Assembly: GCF_019400745.1 (NCBI RefSeq)
Contig: NZ_WJIB01000008.1
Span: 186,001 to 250,000, forward strand
Direction of reading: 5' to 3'
DNA length: 64,000 bases
From: Cohnella sp. CFH 77786
Lineage (GTDB): Bacteria > Bacillota > Bacilli > Paenibacillales > Paenibacillaceae
In this document: piece after piece, positions 1-8,682 of the stretch
How positions within the stretch are numbered: the stretch's first letter is position 1
Layout of the letters: each line of letters starts with the position of its first letter
The notes under the pieces: model-generated
Databases searched by the model: none
What the model saw: the letters and a program-made list of their open reading frames with translations, nothing else
What the model was told of the DNA's origin: nothing
Translations under genes and position numbers: made by a program

Positions 1-1
1 T

Positions 2-283
2 TTGTCGGGTCAGAAATTTAAATCCTTCATGAAACGTATGATGGACAAAATGAATATCCCCGTTCCCGCCGCGATTTCGCAATGGGAACAGCTTCAACTG
101 CTTACCCCGCGGGAGCAGGAAATCGCATCTTTGATGCTTGCGGGGAAGTCCATCAAAGAGATCGCAGAGAGCTGTTACATTACGGAAATTGCCGTCAAAA
201 AGCACCTGGGTCGCATCTATCACAAACTAGGCGTCAAGAACAAAGTGGAGTTATTGTCGAAATGGGTGGAAAGGCCCCAATAA
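2..283 (+). CDS. LuxR-family HTH protein (possibly 5'-truncated)
   Basis: Encodes at least 93 residues ending in a LuxR/GerE-type DNA-binding domain: LTPREQEIASLMLAG begins the four-helix unit at about residue 34, and the recognition part follows with the typical VKKHLGRIYHKLGVKN. Such domains are the output module of NarL/LuxR response regulators, or stand alone as in GerE. A TTG at base 2 could be the start, but no ribosome binding site can be seen because the window begins there, so this may be the C-terminal end of a longer response regulator. About 33 residues precede the HTH and carry no recognisable receiver domain. The target genes cannot be inferred. Confidence 0.75.
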   Translation: MSGQKFKSFMKRMMDKMNIPVPAAISQWEQLQLLTPREQEIASLMLAGKSIKEIAESCYITEIAVKKHLGRIYHKLGVKNKVELLSKWVERPQ

Positions 284-375
284 GGGCAGCTTGCCAAATG
301 TATACCTCCGTATAATTACTTTTCCCGTCCCCTCCATTTATAGTTTGATACATCACGATCCATGGAGGGATAGAA

Positions 376-825
376 TTGTTAACGACAACAGGTTTGAGTC
401 ATGTCGCTTTACACGCCAAAGATCCGAAGAGTTTGAGTGAATTTTACAACCGCGTGCTTGGACTCGAGACGGTGGGGTATTCCCCCAACTGGACGGCCAC
501 GTTCCTGCGCAGCCGCGCTTCCGAGGAAAACCATGAGCTTGCCTTCGTCGCGAGCGCCCAAATCGCTCATTTCGCTTTCAAAGCAGCCACTTTGGGAGAA
601 CTGAAACAGCTATACGCCGAGCTGACAGCCGCAGGAATTATCGTCCGGGCCACCCAGATCCAAGCCGGGTCGGTGGCGATCTTCTTCGCGGATCCGGAGG
701 ATAACCTGATCGAAGTGCATTGGCCTACTCCGCTGGCCGACCGGAAGCCTCCGTTCATTCATCCGGTCGATCTTGCCAAGACGGAGGAGGAGATCATGGA
801 AATCCTTCGGCAGGTCAACCAATAA
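376..825 (+). CDS. VOC (glyoxalase/bleomycin-resistance fold) protein
   Basis: A 149-residue protein of the vicinal oxygen chelate superfamily. The N-terminal strand GLSHVALHAKD with a metal-binding His, the FYNRVLGLE helix, and the C-terminal FFADPEDNLIEVHWP with a metal-binding Glu match the two beta-alpha-beta-beta-beta modules of glyoxalase I and extradiol dioxygenase relatives. The start is a TTG at 376, chosen because GGAGGGA ends 5 bases upstream. The length is normal for a single-domain VOC protein. The substrate cannot be told; thiol transferase, lyase or dioxygenase are all possible. It stands alone between a regulator and the convergent glucuronidase gene. Confidence 0.8.
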   Translation: MLTTTGLSHVALHAKDPKSLSEFYNRVLGLETVGYSPNWTATFLRSRASEENHELAFVASAQIAHFAFKAATLGELKQLYAELTAAGIIVRATQIQAGSVAIFFADPEDNLIEVHWPTPLADRKPPFIHPVDLAKTEEEIMEILRQVNQ

Positions 826-840
826 AGAATCATGCATGCC

Positions 841-885
841 AAAAAAAAAAAGCCCAGGCCAACGATTGCTCGTCGAACCTGGGCT
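841..885 (-). terminator. Rho-independent terminator of the glucuronidase gene
   Basis: On the minus strand a perfect 8-bp stem (AGCCCAGG/CCTGGGCT, 851-858 with 878-885) is followed by a run of eleven T (841-851). It lies just downstream of the GH2 gene stop. Confidence 0.85.
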
Positions 886-903
886 GACCTTGTCCATTTC
901 CTG

Positions 904-2601
904 TTACAAAGGCGAATTATTCCGGTAATGTTTCTTGACCGCTTCGACCGCCATCTTCGGCCGCCGGAAATCGTCCACGACCCCTTTGTTGTTCCTCGTC
1001 CGCGCCCGCGACAGCAGCCAGCCGCTTCCTTCGGTCACGCGGCAATCGGCGAACTGCCAGATGAACGTTCCGACCACCTCGGGGCGGCTCATGTACACCT
1101 CCAGGCAGCGGTCAATGATGTCCGCTTGCCGTTCCTCGCTCCATTTGACCCGCGTCGGTTCGCGGAAGCCGTACAGCGCTGCCGCCCCGAACTCGCTGAC
1201 GATCACCGGCTTGCCGGCGCCTCCGCTCTCTTCCGCCCATTTTAGTTCCTTCAAGTAAGGCTCTTCCGGATCGACATCCTCGTACCATTGGGGATATAGA
1301 TTGAAGGATATGATGTCGCCCAAGTCCAGACAGATGTCCGTGAAATGTTTGCAAGTGGCGCTCGTGACCGGACGGCTGCCGTCCATCCCCCGAATTTGCG
1401 CGAACTGCTTCTCGTACATCGGACGGCCTTCCGCGTTATCACTGTCGCACTCGTTCAGCAGCCCCCAGATGACGATGGAGGGATGGCAGCCGTGCTGTTC
1501 GATCATTTCCCGGTTGCAGTCCTCGCATTGCTTCTCGAACAGGGGGTGTTTCATCCGGTCGATCCCGAGGCCCCTGGCGTGGTTTTCTTCCCACACATAC
1601 AAGCCCTTCTCGTCGCACAGGTCGAGAAACCGCTCGTCGTTCGGGTAGTGGCTGGTGCGGACCGCATTCGCCCCCATGTCGAGCATCAGATCCACGTCTT
1701 TCGCCATGAGCGCAAGCGGCAAGGCGCAGCCGACGACTCCGAAATCTTCGTGGCGGTTGAAGCCTTTCAGGAAGACGGGGTTGCCGTTGACGAGCAGTTT
1801 CCGGTTTTCCAGCCGCACTTCCCGGAAACCGACCCGTTCGATGAGATCGTCGAAGGGCTCCGGACTGCCCGGTTCGTACAGACGGGCCTCCAATTCATAC
1901 AGCCGCGGGGACTCCGAGCTCCAAGCCGCGGCTCCGGAGAAAGCGAAGCTCCCGCCGACCCACGCCGCTTCTCCGGCGGGAACGGCCGTTTCGCCGAAAT
2001 CGATCGGATATTCCCCGCCCAGCGTCGCGCGTACTTGAACCGTCTTCGTTTGATTGGAGACATTGCGGAGCAGAACGCCGACTTCCGCGGTCCACTCCCC
2101 GTTATTCAAGGATGGCATGAACCGAATCCTCTCGATGTATGCTTCTCCGATGGTTTCCATGGCAACGGGTCTGACGATACCGCCGTAAGTGTAATAGTCG
2201 TTGGGGACGTGCAATGCCGAGTCTTCGGTAAAGCGGTTATCGACTCGCACCGCCAGTTCGTGCGCACCTTCGGCTACATCCGGGACGAGAACGGAGAAAG
2301 CCGTATACGCATTGTAGTGCTTCCCGATCGGCTGTCCGTCGAAAAACACTTCCGCGGTGTGGCTGACCCCTTTGAATTCGATCCGAAGGCGGCCCGCCTG
2401 CCGTACTTTGATTTTCTTGCGATAAACCGCCCTGCCCCGGTACGTCAGGAAGTCCGGGTGCTGCTCCCAGCATCCGGGCACCGGCATCGAATAAGCGTAA
2501 TCGGAAGGCCAATCCTCACCCTCCGCTAGCGGCTGAAAATCCCACATGCCCTCCAATTCCGTCTGCGGACGAATGGCATGCTGTTCGAACAATCGAAGCA
2601 T
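904..2601 (-). CDS. uidA: GH2 beta-glucuronidase
   Basis: 565-residue glycoside hydrolase family 2 protein that would release glucuronic acid from beta-glucuronides. Domains in order: sugar-binding jelly roll (about 1-170), immunoglobulin-like domain (about 170-265) and TIM barrel (265-565). The predicted acid/base is Glu384 in GLLNEC and the nucleophile Glu470 in VIVSEFGA. An N-x-K motif (Asn537, Lys539 in RNNKG), which in E. coli GUS contacts the uronate carboxylate, argues for glucuronidase rather than galactosidase activity. There is no signal peptide, so it acts in the cytoplasm. AGGAGG precedes the ATG. It is monocistronic with its own terminator; a CcpA/LacI-like palindrome lies about 100 bases upstream. 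No uptake gene is adjacent. Confidence 0.87.
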   Translation of the reverse strand: MLRLFEQHAIRPQTELEGMWDFQPLAEGEDWPSDYAYSMPVPGCWEQHPDFLTYRGRAVYRKKIKVRQAGRLRIEFKGVSHTAEVFFDGQPIGKHYNAYTAFSVLVPDVAEGAHELAVRVDNRFTEDSALHVPNDYYTYGGIVRPVAMETIGEAYIERIRFMPSLNNGEWTAEVGVLLRNVSNQTKTVQVRATLGGEYPIDFGETAVPAGEAAWVGGSFAFSGAAAWSSESPRLYELEARLYEPGSPEPFDDLIERVGFREVRLENRKLLVNGNPVFLKGFNRHEDFGVVGCALPLALMAKDVDLMLDMGANAVRTSHYPNDERFLDLCDEKGLYVWEENHARGLGIDRMKHPLFEKQCEDCNREMIEQHGCHPSIVIWGLLNECDSDNAEGRPMYEKQFAQIRGMDGSRPVTSATCKHFTDICLDLGDIISFNLYPQWYEDVDPEEPYLKELKWAEESGGAGKPVIVSEFGAAALYGFREPTRVKWSEERQADIIDRCLEVYMSRPEVVGTFIWQFADCRVTEGSGWLLSRARTRNNKGVVDDFRRPKMAVEAVKKHYRNNSPL

Positions 2602-2699
2602 CGTCGTTTCCTCCTATCGGCTCCCGTTTTCTCCTCGCACCCCCGCCGCGACCGGCGGCAGCTGTTTCACTCGGTTGATTTTGTCTCGCTGCATGTTCA

Positions 2700-2713
2700 T
2701 TGAACGCTTTCAA
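2700..2713. promoter_or_regulatory. LacI/CcpA-like palindrome upstream of uidA
   Basis: TTGAACGCTTTCAA has mirrored arms TTGAA-N4-TTCAA around a central CG-rich core, resembling a shortened catabolite-responsive element or a LacI-family operator. It lies about 100 bases upstream of the glucuronidase start. Inference from shape only. Confidence 0.35.
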
Positions 2714-2783
2714 AAATCCAAACTATCGTTAAAAACCTGGATTCGCCGAAAAACCGGCCGAACGGCCGTTTTCGGGAACACGA

Positions 2784-3785
2784 TGTACCTCAACTCTGCC
2801 GCACTTCCCGCTTATTAGGCGGAATTAAGGCACTTTGTACCTCAACTCTGCTGTTCTCCCGCTTTTATGGCGGAATTAAGGCACTTTGTACCTCAACTCT
2901 GCTGTTCTCCCGCTTTCATGGCGGAATTAAGGCACTTTGTACCTCAACTCTGCCGCTCTCCCGCTTTAATGGCGGAATTAAGGCACTTTGTACCTCAACT
3001 CTGATGCTCTCCCGCTTTTTGGGTGGAATTAAGGCACTTTGTACCTCAACTCTGATGTTCTCCCACTTTTTGGGCGGAATTAAGGCACTTTGTACCTCAA
3101 CTCTAATGCTCTCCCGCTTTAATGGCGGAATCAAGGCACTTTGTACCTCAACTCTGATGCTCTCCCGCTTTAATGGCGGAATCAAGGCACTTTGTACCTC
3201 AACTCTGATGCTCTCCCGCTTTAGGCGGAATTAAGGCACTTTGTACCTCAACTCTGATGCTCTCCCGCTTTTTTGGCGGAATTAAGGCACTTTGTACCTC
3301 AACTCTGATGTTCTCCCGCTTTAATGGCGGAATTAAGGCACTTTGTACCTCAACTCTGCTGTTCTCCCGCTTTAGGCGGAATTAAGGCACTTTGTACCTC
3401 AACTCTGATGCTCTCCCGCTTTAATGGCGGAATTAAGGCACTTTGTACCTCAACTCTGATGTTCTCCCACTTTTATGGCGGAATTAAGGCACTTTTTACC
3501 TCAACTCTGCTGTTCTCCCGCTTTAATGGCGGAATTAAGGCACTTTGTACCTCAACTCTGATGCTCTCCCGCTTTTCTGGCGGAATTAAGGCACTTTGTA
3601 CCTCAACTCTGCTGTTCTCCCGCTTTTATGGCGGAATTAAGGCACTTTGTACCTCAACTCTGATGCTCTCCCGCTTTTCTGGCGGAATTAAGGCACTTTG
3701 TACCTCAACTCTGCTGTTCTCCCGCTTTTATGGTGGATTTAAGGCACTTTGTACCTCAACTTTGCTGTTCTCCCCTCATTTGGGC
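2784..3785. repeat. Tandem array A: 20 units of 51 bp
   Basis: Twenty head-to-tail copies of a unit starting TACCTCAACTCTGATGCTCT and ending GGCGGAATTAAGGCACTTTG. The period is 51 bases for nearly every step; steps of 52 (first) and 49 (two places) come from small indels in the CTTTAATGGCGG part. Each unit has a short stem CCGC/GCGG around a 7-base loop. Because 51 is 17 codons, 17-residue repeat peptides can be read on both strands (for example LCTSTLMLSRFNGGIKA on plus), but these are broken by indels and lack ribosome binding sites, so I treat the array as non-coding. It fills the gap between the glucuronidase start and the XRE regulator stop. Confidence 0.95.
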
Positions 3786-3962
3786 AAATTGTATGTTGGG
3801 TCTTAGCAAGCGGGAGGATGGCAGCACGGCTTATGGGTTTGAAAATAACGTACCCTTGCCATGCTGTGGCAAGTCGGCGCGAAACTGGTCATGCACACCA
3901 CACTCTGGCGGTGTTGCCATTGCAATCCCTCTGTCCAAACCATACTGGGCCCGCCCGCGGCT

Positions 3963-4328
3963 TCAGATCTCCGGGTTCGTCTGTCCTGCTGCGGCCTTGC
4001 TTTTTTTCCGTTTCGCTTTCAGCAGCCGGAACATTTCGAGGCTCTCGAGCAGGTGAAGCGCTTCCTCGTCGGTCAGCTCCTCGGGCTGGCCGTTCACCCA
4101 AAGCCGATTGGCCGAGATGCCTTCGCCGATCCGTCCCGTCAGCAGCCAGTCGAGGGACACCTCGTACAGGCCGGCCAGCTCTCTCAGCTTTTCGTTGTCC
4201 GGCTGCGACTTGTTGTTCTCGTATTTGGACACGGTCGTAAAATCGATGCCCAGCTGCTCGGCCACTTCGTTCTGGGTGAGCCGTTTGCTTTTCCTCGCCT
4301 GCTTCAGCCGGGTTCCGAACGTCGTCAT
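3963..4328 (-). CDS. XRE-family transcriptional regulator
   Basis: 121 residues beginning MTTFGTRLKQARKSKRL, with a Cro/C1-type helix-turn-helix at about residues 5-60 (LTQNEVAEQLGIDFTTVSKYENNKSQ). The downstream LAGLYEVSLDWLLTG is typical of small Firmicute repressors of the SinR/Xre type. The C-terminal 60 residues are charged and end in a Lys-rich tail. The ATG at 4328 was chosen because GAGGGGG lies upstream and the longer frame adds no homologous sequence. It is divergent from a small gene at 4466, whose shared upstream region may hold its operator. Target genes are unknown. Confidence 0.8.
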   Translation of the reverse strand: MTTFGTRLKQARKSKRLTQNEVAEQLGIDFTTVSKYENNKSQPDNEKLRELAGLYEVSLDWLLTGRIGEGISANRLWVNGQPEELTDEEALHLLESLEMFRLLKAKRKKSKAAAGQTNPEI

Positions 4329-4465
4329 GACTTCACTGCAGCCCCCTCTTGCAAAATATTGAAGATTAATCAATAATGGATAGTGACACATGAAAATTGT
4401 GCTAAAAATGTTTGCGGGTTGCGGATCGCAATGGCGCAAATTGAACATTCGGAGGTCGCACGTTC

Positions 4466-4687
4466 ATGCCCGAATCGTTTATCGATGAAGACAAGGCCCT
4501 CACGAACGTAGAATGGCGATTTCCCGACGGCAGGGTCAAGGAACAACCGGTCTCCGACATGGAGCGGCTGATGTTTCTGTTGCGCATGGTCGGAGGCGTC
4601 ACGATCGACGGAGAGGATTACCGTGTCGCAGGCTCTACGCTCGTCGTCGAACCGGACCGTTTCTCCGTTGCGGTTACGTTAGAGTAA
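4466..4687 (+). CDS. Small conserved-looking hypothetical protein
   Basis: 73 acidic residues (MPESFIDEDKALTNVEWRF...), with no signal peptide, membrane segment or known motif. A good GGAGG lies 10 bases upstream of the ATG, and codon use matches the neighbouring genes. It is transcribed divergently from the XRE regulator across about 137 bases, so co-regulation is possible. I do not recognise the family. Confidence 0.6.
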   Translation: MPESFIDEDKALTNVEWRFPDGRVKEQPVSDMERLMFLLRMVGGVTIDGEDYRVAGSTLVVEPDRFSVAVTLE

Positions 4688-4708
4688 GGGTGAACCCCAC
4701 CCGGTGCC

Positions 4709-5134
4709 TTAATCTGCAGTCGGCGTATCCCGCTTGGCATGGTGCAGCCGTTCGATCCCGCGGTACATCGCGGTATATAACACGGTTATCGCGAAGCCGG
4801 AATAGAGGAATACCTCATTATCGGCGTAGCAAATATAGCTTGCACACGCACCCGCCGTCAAATCGCCCATCGCAAGTGCGGCCGATCGAAGGCGGGGCGT
4901 AGTCCGGGTTCGATCCAGTAGCTTTACTAGTTCCCAATCCGCAGCTTGAGACCCTGCCGCCAGAAACAGAACCCCGTACCATCCGTACCCCATCAAACCG
5001 AATCCGGCGAGAAACGGCCAGCTAAACAGTGACGCCCATGAAGGATTCTGGAGCAGCAGAAGAACCAGGACGAACAAAAAAAACGCAGCCGCCGAGCAAA
5101 TCAACCGAAAGAAGAAACCTGCAGCGTGTTCCAT
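4709..5134 (-). CDS. Integral membrane protein of unknown function
   Basis: 141 residues with about four hydrophobic segments (roughly 8-28, 36-60, 88-105 and 108-125). An internal polar stretch carries LDRTRTTPRLRS, probably a cytoplasmic loop. No enzymatic motif is visible. It is the last gene of a three-gene operon, starting 14 bases after the YcxB-like gene, with GGTGAACGC before the ATG. The association with a YcxB-like protein and a membrane-anchored acetyltransferase suggests a membrane-linked function, but nothing more precise. Confidence 0.65.
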   Translation of the reverse strand: MEHAAGFFFRLICSAAAFFLFVLVLLLLQNPSWASLFSWPFLAGFGLMGYGWYGVLFLAAGSQAADWELVKLLDRTRTTPRLRSAALAMGDLTAGACASYICYADNEVFLYSGFAITVLYTAMYRGIERLHHAKRDTPTAD

Positions 5135-5148
5135 GCGTTCACCGCCGA

Positions 5149-5670
5149 TTACGCTTTCAGCTTCAGCTTTCCTCCGGGTAGGTGCCGCCGAAGCGCAGCC
5201 CGGACTTCACCCAAGTCACCGCCGACATCCCGCTTCGGGAGCATGATGACTTTGTTGCGCGCCAAGTAAATGACGATCGCTTTGGAAAACTCGCCTACCT
5301 TGAACACGTCGTCCCATGGCACGTTCACCGTCGTCTCACCGGTCGTATGCCGAATACCCCCGTCCGTCAAAGCGATGTGCTGCTCCAGCTTGGACACCTT
5401 ATCGCTGGCAAAGAGCTTGGCCGTTCTCGCCCGGATTCTCCAGAGCTGGAAAGCGAGCATGACGCCGCTGATCACGAACGCGGCGGGAATCACGACCGCC
5501 AAATTCGCGGAGTCGCCCAATACGCCGCTCCACTTGGCGAATATCACGAACAAACACCAATAGAACGCGAACAGCCCGGCAAGCTGCCACCGGCCGTGAT
5601 ACAAATTGAATCCCGTGTAATCCTCCGCGGTCAGCGTGACCCGGATCGTATGGTCTTCCCTTTCCGGCAT
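5149..5670 (-). CDS. YcxB-like membrane protein
   Basis: 173 residues from the ATG at 5670, which has AGGAAGGGG upstream. After a beta-rich start (IRVTLTAEDYTGFNLYH) come two membrane segments (about 27-46 and 55-78). The C-terminal soluble domain contains ITLTDGGI-like and VPWDDVFKVGEFSKAIVIYLARNKVIMLPKR stretches typical of the YcxB C-terminal fold (PH-like), widespread in Firmicutes and of unknown function. It lies 15 bases after the acetyltransferase fusion gene and 14 before the next membrane protein, so the three are probably co-transcribed. Confidence 0.75.
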   Translation of the reverse strand: MPEREDHTIRVTLTAEDYTGFNLYHGRWQLAGLFAFYWCLFVIFAKWSGVLGDSANLAVVIPAAFVISGVMLAFQLWRIRARTAKLFASDKVSKLEQHIALTDGGIRHTTGETTVNVPWDDVFKVGEFSKAIVIYLARNKVIMLPKRDVGGDLGEVRAALRRHLPGGKLKLKA

Positions 5671-5684
5671 TTCCGTTCCCCTTC

Positions 5685-6677
5685 CTAAACCCCGAGCTTT
5701 TTCTCCATCACGAGCGCTTTCACCGAGCCCGACTCGCGAACGACAAGCTGTTGATCGACGATTGCGTAATCCATGTTCTGATACATCGCGACGTTGTTCT
5801 GCACCGTCTGACGCACCATGCAGCGGCAAACGTTAAGCCCCTTGCTGATGCCGAACTGCTCGACCCACTTCACCAGCCGTTTGGCATACCCTCTTCTTCT
5901 GCGGGAAGGGAGAACCGACAGCCGGAAAAAGTTGATCGTTTCCCCTTCGATGTTGTAACGCACCATGGCCGCCGGATTCTCGTCCTCATACAGGATCGCT
6001 GCGCCTTCTCCGCCCTGAAGCGCCTCCCGCACCGACTCTGCCGTTTCGTCCAGAGCGCTCGAAGGCGGAACCGCGGCCCGGTATTCTTCGAAGGCCTCGA
6101 TCATGAGAGCATGGACCACCTCCGCATCGTCCGGCGTCGCTTGCCGGATCTCCACGACCGGGTCGACCCGGCTCCGCTGAGCCGAGGCCGGAACCGGTTC
6201 GGCCTGTCCTTCGGCGTCCGAAGAGGCGTCCGCATCGGCGACATCAACCGTTTCGCCGTTTGCCGTCTTCTCCTCGGCCTGCACGGTTTTGGGCTCATTC
6301 AGGAGCGAATCCGAGAAATAGGTCTTGGAAGCCCGCCCGAACAGCAGAAACAACGTCACGACTCCCAGCACCATTTCGACTTGAGGCAATAAAGAAGCGG
6401 AAAACCAAAGCACGACCAAGGACGCGATAATGGCCGGCATTCTCTTTCTCCTGCGGATAAACCACAGCGTCAGGACAACCGCGGCGACCGGAAGGAGCAA
6501 ATTCACGAATGCCACCGCGATCTGGCCGCCCGTCAATTGGTCGATCTTGTACTTGGCGTTCTCCTCCGCCGTCGGCGAAACCAAGAGCCTGATGTTGACG
6601 GCGATGGCCGTAACCGATAGAAACAAGCGGATGTATAGCAGCCATATAGCGGTTCGTATACTGGTCGGTCTAGGCAA
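5685..6677 (-). CDS. Membrane-anchored GNAT acetyltransferase (TM domain fused to GNAT)
   Basis: 330 residues. The N-terminal 120 hold about four membrane segments (10-30, 53-73, 80-95, 98-112). A low-complexity acidic linker follows (VDVADADASSDAEGQAEP, about 140-165). From about 173 comes a GNAT N-acyltransferase domain: VEIRQATPDDAEVVHALM opens it and FFRLSVLPSRRRRGYAKRLV supplies the acetyl-CoA pyrophosphate loop. The domain would transfer an acyl group to an unknown amine at the inner face of the membrane. The start is TTG at 6677 behind GGAGGAACTTC. First gene of the operon. GNATs are usually soluble and single-domain, so the fusion is uncommon. Confidence 0.8.
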   Translation of the reverse strand: MPRPTSIRTAIWLLYIRLFLSVTAIAVNIRLLVSPTAEENAKYKIDQLTGGQIAVAFVNLLLPVAAVVLTLWFIRRRKRMPAIIASLVVLWFSASLLPQVEMVLGVVTLFLLFGRASKTYFSDSLLNEPKTVQAEEKTANGETVDVADADASSDAEGQAEPVPASAQRSRVDPVVEIRQATPDDAEVVHALMIEAFEEYRAAVPPSSALDETAESVREALQGGEGAAILYEDENPAAMVRYNIEGETINFFRLSVLPSRRRRGYAKRLVKWVEQFGISKGLNVCRCMVRQTVQNNVAMYQNMDYAIVDQQLVVRESGSVKALVMEKKLGV

Positions 6678-6837
6678 AGAAGTTCCTCCTCGATCTCTTT
6701 TCTCTACATTTCGTCGAAAGCGGATGCATTTCCTCTATTGTAGGGGTTTTTCCCCGACAGAACAAATTTGCTGGAGAAGAAAGACCGCTTGCGCGGTTCT
6801 GCTTCCTCAATTATACCTACAGCACACCTAAGGGTTT

Positions 6838-7495
6838 CGAAGAAATAACGTCTCCGGAAGTCACTACAGCGCCCGTAGTCGGGGATTTCGCAAAAATAAC
6901 GTCTCCGGAAGTCACTACAGCGCTCGTAGTCGGGGGTTTCGCATAAATACGTCACCGGAAGTCACTACAACGCTCGTAGTCGGGGATTTCGCAAAAATAA
7001 CGTCTCCGGAAGTCACTACAGCGCCCGTAGTCGGGGATTTCGCAAAAATAAAGTCTCCGGAAGTCACTACAGCGCTCGTAGTCGGGGGTTTCGCATAAAT
7101 ACGTCACCGGAAGTCACTACAACGCTCGTAGTCGGGGTTTCGCAAAAATAACGTCTCCGGAAGTCACTACGGCGCCCGTAGTCGGGGATTTCGCATAAAT
7201 AACGTCTCCGGAAGTCACTACAGCGCTCGTAGTCAGGGGTTTCGCAAAAATAACGTCTCCGGAAATCACTACAGCGCTCGTAGTCGGGGGCTTCGCAAAA
7301 ATAACGTCTCCGGAAGTCACTACAGCGCTCGTAGTCGGGGATTTCGCAAAAATAACGTCTCCGGAAGTCACTACAGCGCTCGTAGTCGGGGATTTCGAAG
7401 AAATAACGTCTCCGGAAGTCACTACAGCGCTCGTAGTCAGGGGTTTCGCAAAAATAACGTCTCCGGAAGTCACTACAGCGCTCGTAGTCAGGGAT
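6838..7495. repeat. Tandem array B: 13 units of 50-51 bp
   Basis: Thirteen copies of a unit running AATAACGTCTCCGGAAGTCA, then CTACAGCGCTCGTAGTCG and GGGATTTCGCAA. The CACTAC motif recurs at 6862, 6913, 6963, 7014, 7065, 7115, 7165, 7216 and then every 51 bases to 7471. Each unit has a small stem ACTAC/GTAGT with a 7-base loop. Units 1-3 and 4-6 share the same variants (CGCCCG, then CGCTCG with GCATAAATACGTCACC, then AACGCTCG), showing a 152-bp higher-order duplication. The sequence is unrelated to array A. It fills the gap between the acetyltransferase start and the sulfate-binding protein stop. Confidence 0.95.
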
Positions 7496-7497
7496 GT

Positions 7498-7526
7498 TTA
7501 AAAAAAAAGCGCGGCTTTCGCCGCGC
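7498..7526 (-). terminator. Terminator of the sulfate transport operon
   Basis: On the minus strand a 7-bp GC stem (GCGCGGC/GCCGCGC, 7509-7515 and 7520-7526) with a 4-base loop is followed by eight or more T. It directly follows the stop of the sulfate-binding protein. Confidence 0.9.
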
Positions 7527-7534
7527 TCTTCCTG

Positions 7535-8623
7535 TCAGGTTCCCGACAATACTTGATACCAGACGCCGCGTTTGGAATAGAGGGTTTTCCGAACCTCGTT
7601 CCACCCGCCGAGGTAGCCGATGTCGAACAGCTGCGGCGGTACCGGGTACTGGTCCTTCAACCGCTCGGCGAGCTCCGGCAGAACCGGCCGGAACCCGTGC
7701 TTGGCGAACAGCTCCTGGGCTTTCTCCCCGTGCAGGAACGCCACGAACGCTTCCGCAGCTTCCCGAACCCCATGGCGGTCCGCGTTGCGGTCCACGACGG
7801 CGGCCGGATTTTCGATCAGGATGGTAGCGTCGGGAACGACGATGTCATACTTGACGCCTTGAGCGATCCGGGCGAGCAGCTCATTCTCATACGTCACGAT
7901 GACGTCCCCGACCCCGTATTCGAACGCCGCCATGGAGGCGCGGCCGCTCTTGTCCATCGATTCGATATTCCGGTGGATTTCCGCCAGAAACCGCTTGGCC
8001 GCCGCCGGATCCTTGCGTCCCGTCTCGGCCTCCGACTTCTTGAGTCCGGCCCCGTATATCGCGTTGATATCCCATTGCGCCCCGCCGGATGTCTTGGGGT
8101 TCGGATAGAGCACCTTCACGCCAGGCCGGGCCAGGTCTTCGAATCCGCGAATGCCCAGCGGATTGCCCGAGCGGGTGCCCAAGACGACGATGGACCTCGT
8201 TACCATGCCGCCATCCGGCCCCTTTTTCCAATCGGCGTCCATCAGCCCCGCCTTGACGATTTTGTCGATGTCGCCTTCCATCGCCAGCAAGGCGACGTCC
8301 GCTTCGAAACCGCCTACGATCGCCCGAGCCTGCGTGCCAGAGGCCTCGTAGGATTCCTGGAACGCGATGTTTTGTCCCGTCTTCGCTTTCCACTCCGCCT
8401 TGAACGCGGGAAGAATGTCGGTCAGCGCGTCTTTGGCGACGGAATACGCGCCGATCACGAGCGTGAGATCGCCTTTGGGCGCCGCAGCCTCATCCCCCCC
8501 GCTCTTCTGGGCAGCGCCTCCGCAAGCCGACAGCAGCAAGAGCAAACCGAGCAACGCCAGTCCCGCTCCCGTCCGGCCGGCATGATGAAACAGCCCTTTA
8601 CGCTTCCGAAATTCCGGCCGCAT
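7535..8623 (-). CDS. sbp: Sulfate/thiosulfate ABC transporter substrate-binding lipoprotein
   Basis: 362 residues. The ATG at 8623 has GGGGAGGAAAGG upstream and opens a lipoprotein signal peptide with lipobox LLSACGG (Cys about residue 29). The mature part is a type II periplasmic-binding fold of the Sbp/CysP family. LTLVIGAYSVAKDAL starts the first lobe, and AFEYGVGDVIVTYENE with VVDRNADRHGVREAAEAFV is typical of the family's hinge and C-lobe. It would capture sulfate or thiosulfate at the outer membrane face and deliver it to CysTW. Last gene of the cysT-cysW-cysA-sbp operon, 59 bases after cysA, with its own terminator. Confidence 0.85.
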   Translation of the reverse strand: MRPEFRKRKGLFHHAGRTGAGLALLGLLLLLSACGGAAQKSGGDEAAAPKGDLTLVIGAYSVAKDALTDILPAFKAEWKAKTGQNIAFQESYEASGTQARAIVGGFEADVALLAMEGDIDKIVKAGLMDADWKKGPDGGMVTRSIVVLGTRSGNPLGIRGFEDLARPGVKVLYPNPKTSGGAQWDINAIYGAGLKKSEAETGRKDPAAAKRFLAEIHRNIESMDKSGRASMAAFEYGVGDVIVTYENELLARIAQGVKYDIVVPDATILIENPAAVVDRNADRHGVREAAEAFVAFLHGEKAQELFAKHGFRPVLPELAERLKDQYPVPPQLFDIGYLGGWNEVRKTLYSKRGVWYQVLSGT

Positions 8624-8682
8624 GTCCTTTCCTCCCCACGGTACCTTCGAAGGCTCCCGCCCTTCGCGAATCCGGTTCCGGT

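Noticed and set aside
1345..2529. Long open frame antisense to the beta-glucuronidase gene
   Set aside because: Shadow of a GC-rich gene in another frame; no start signals or recognisable protein.
2916..3806. 17-residue repeat proteins read from array A on both strands (and similar frames in arrays B and F)
   Set aside because: Open frames follow from a period divisible by three; there are no ribosome binding sites, frames break at 49- and 52-bp units, and both strands are equally open.
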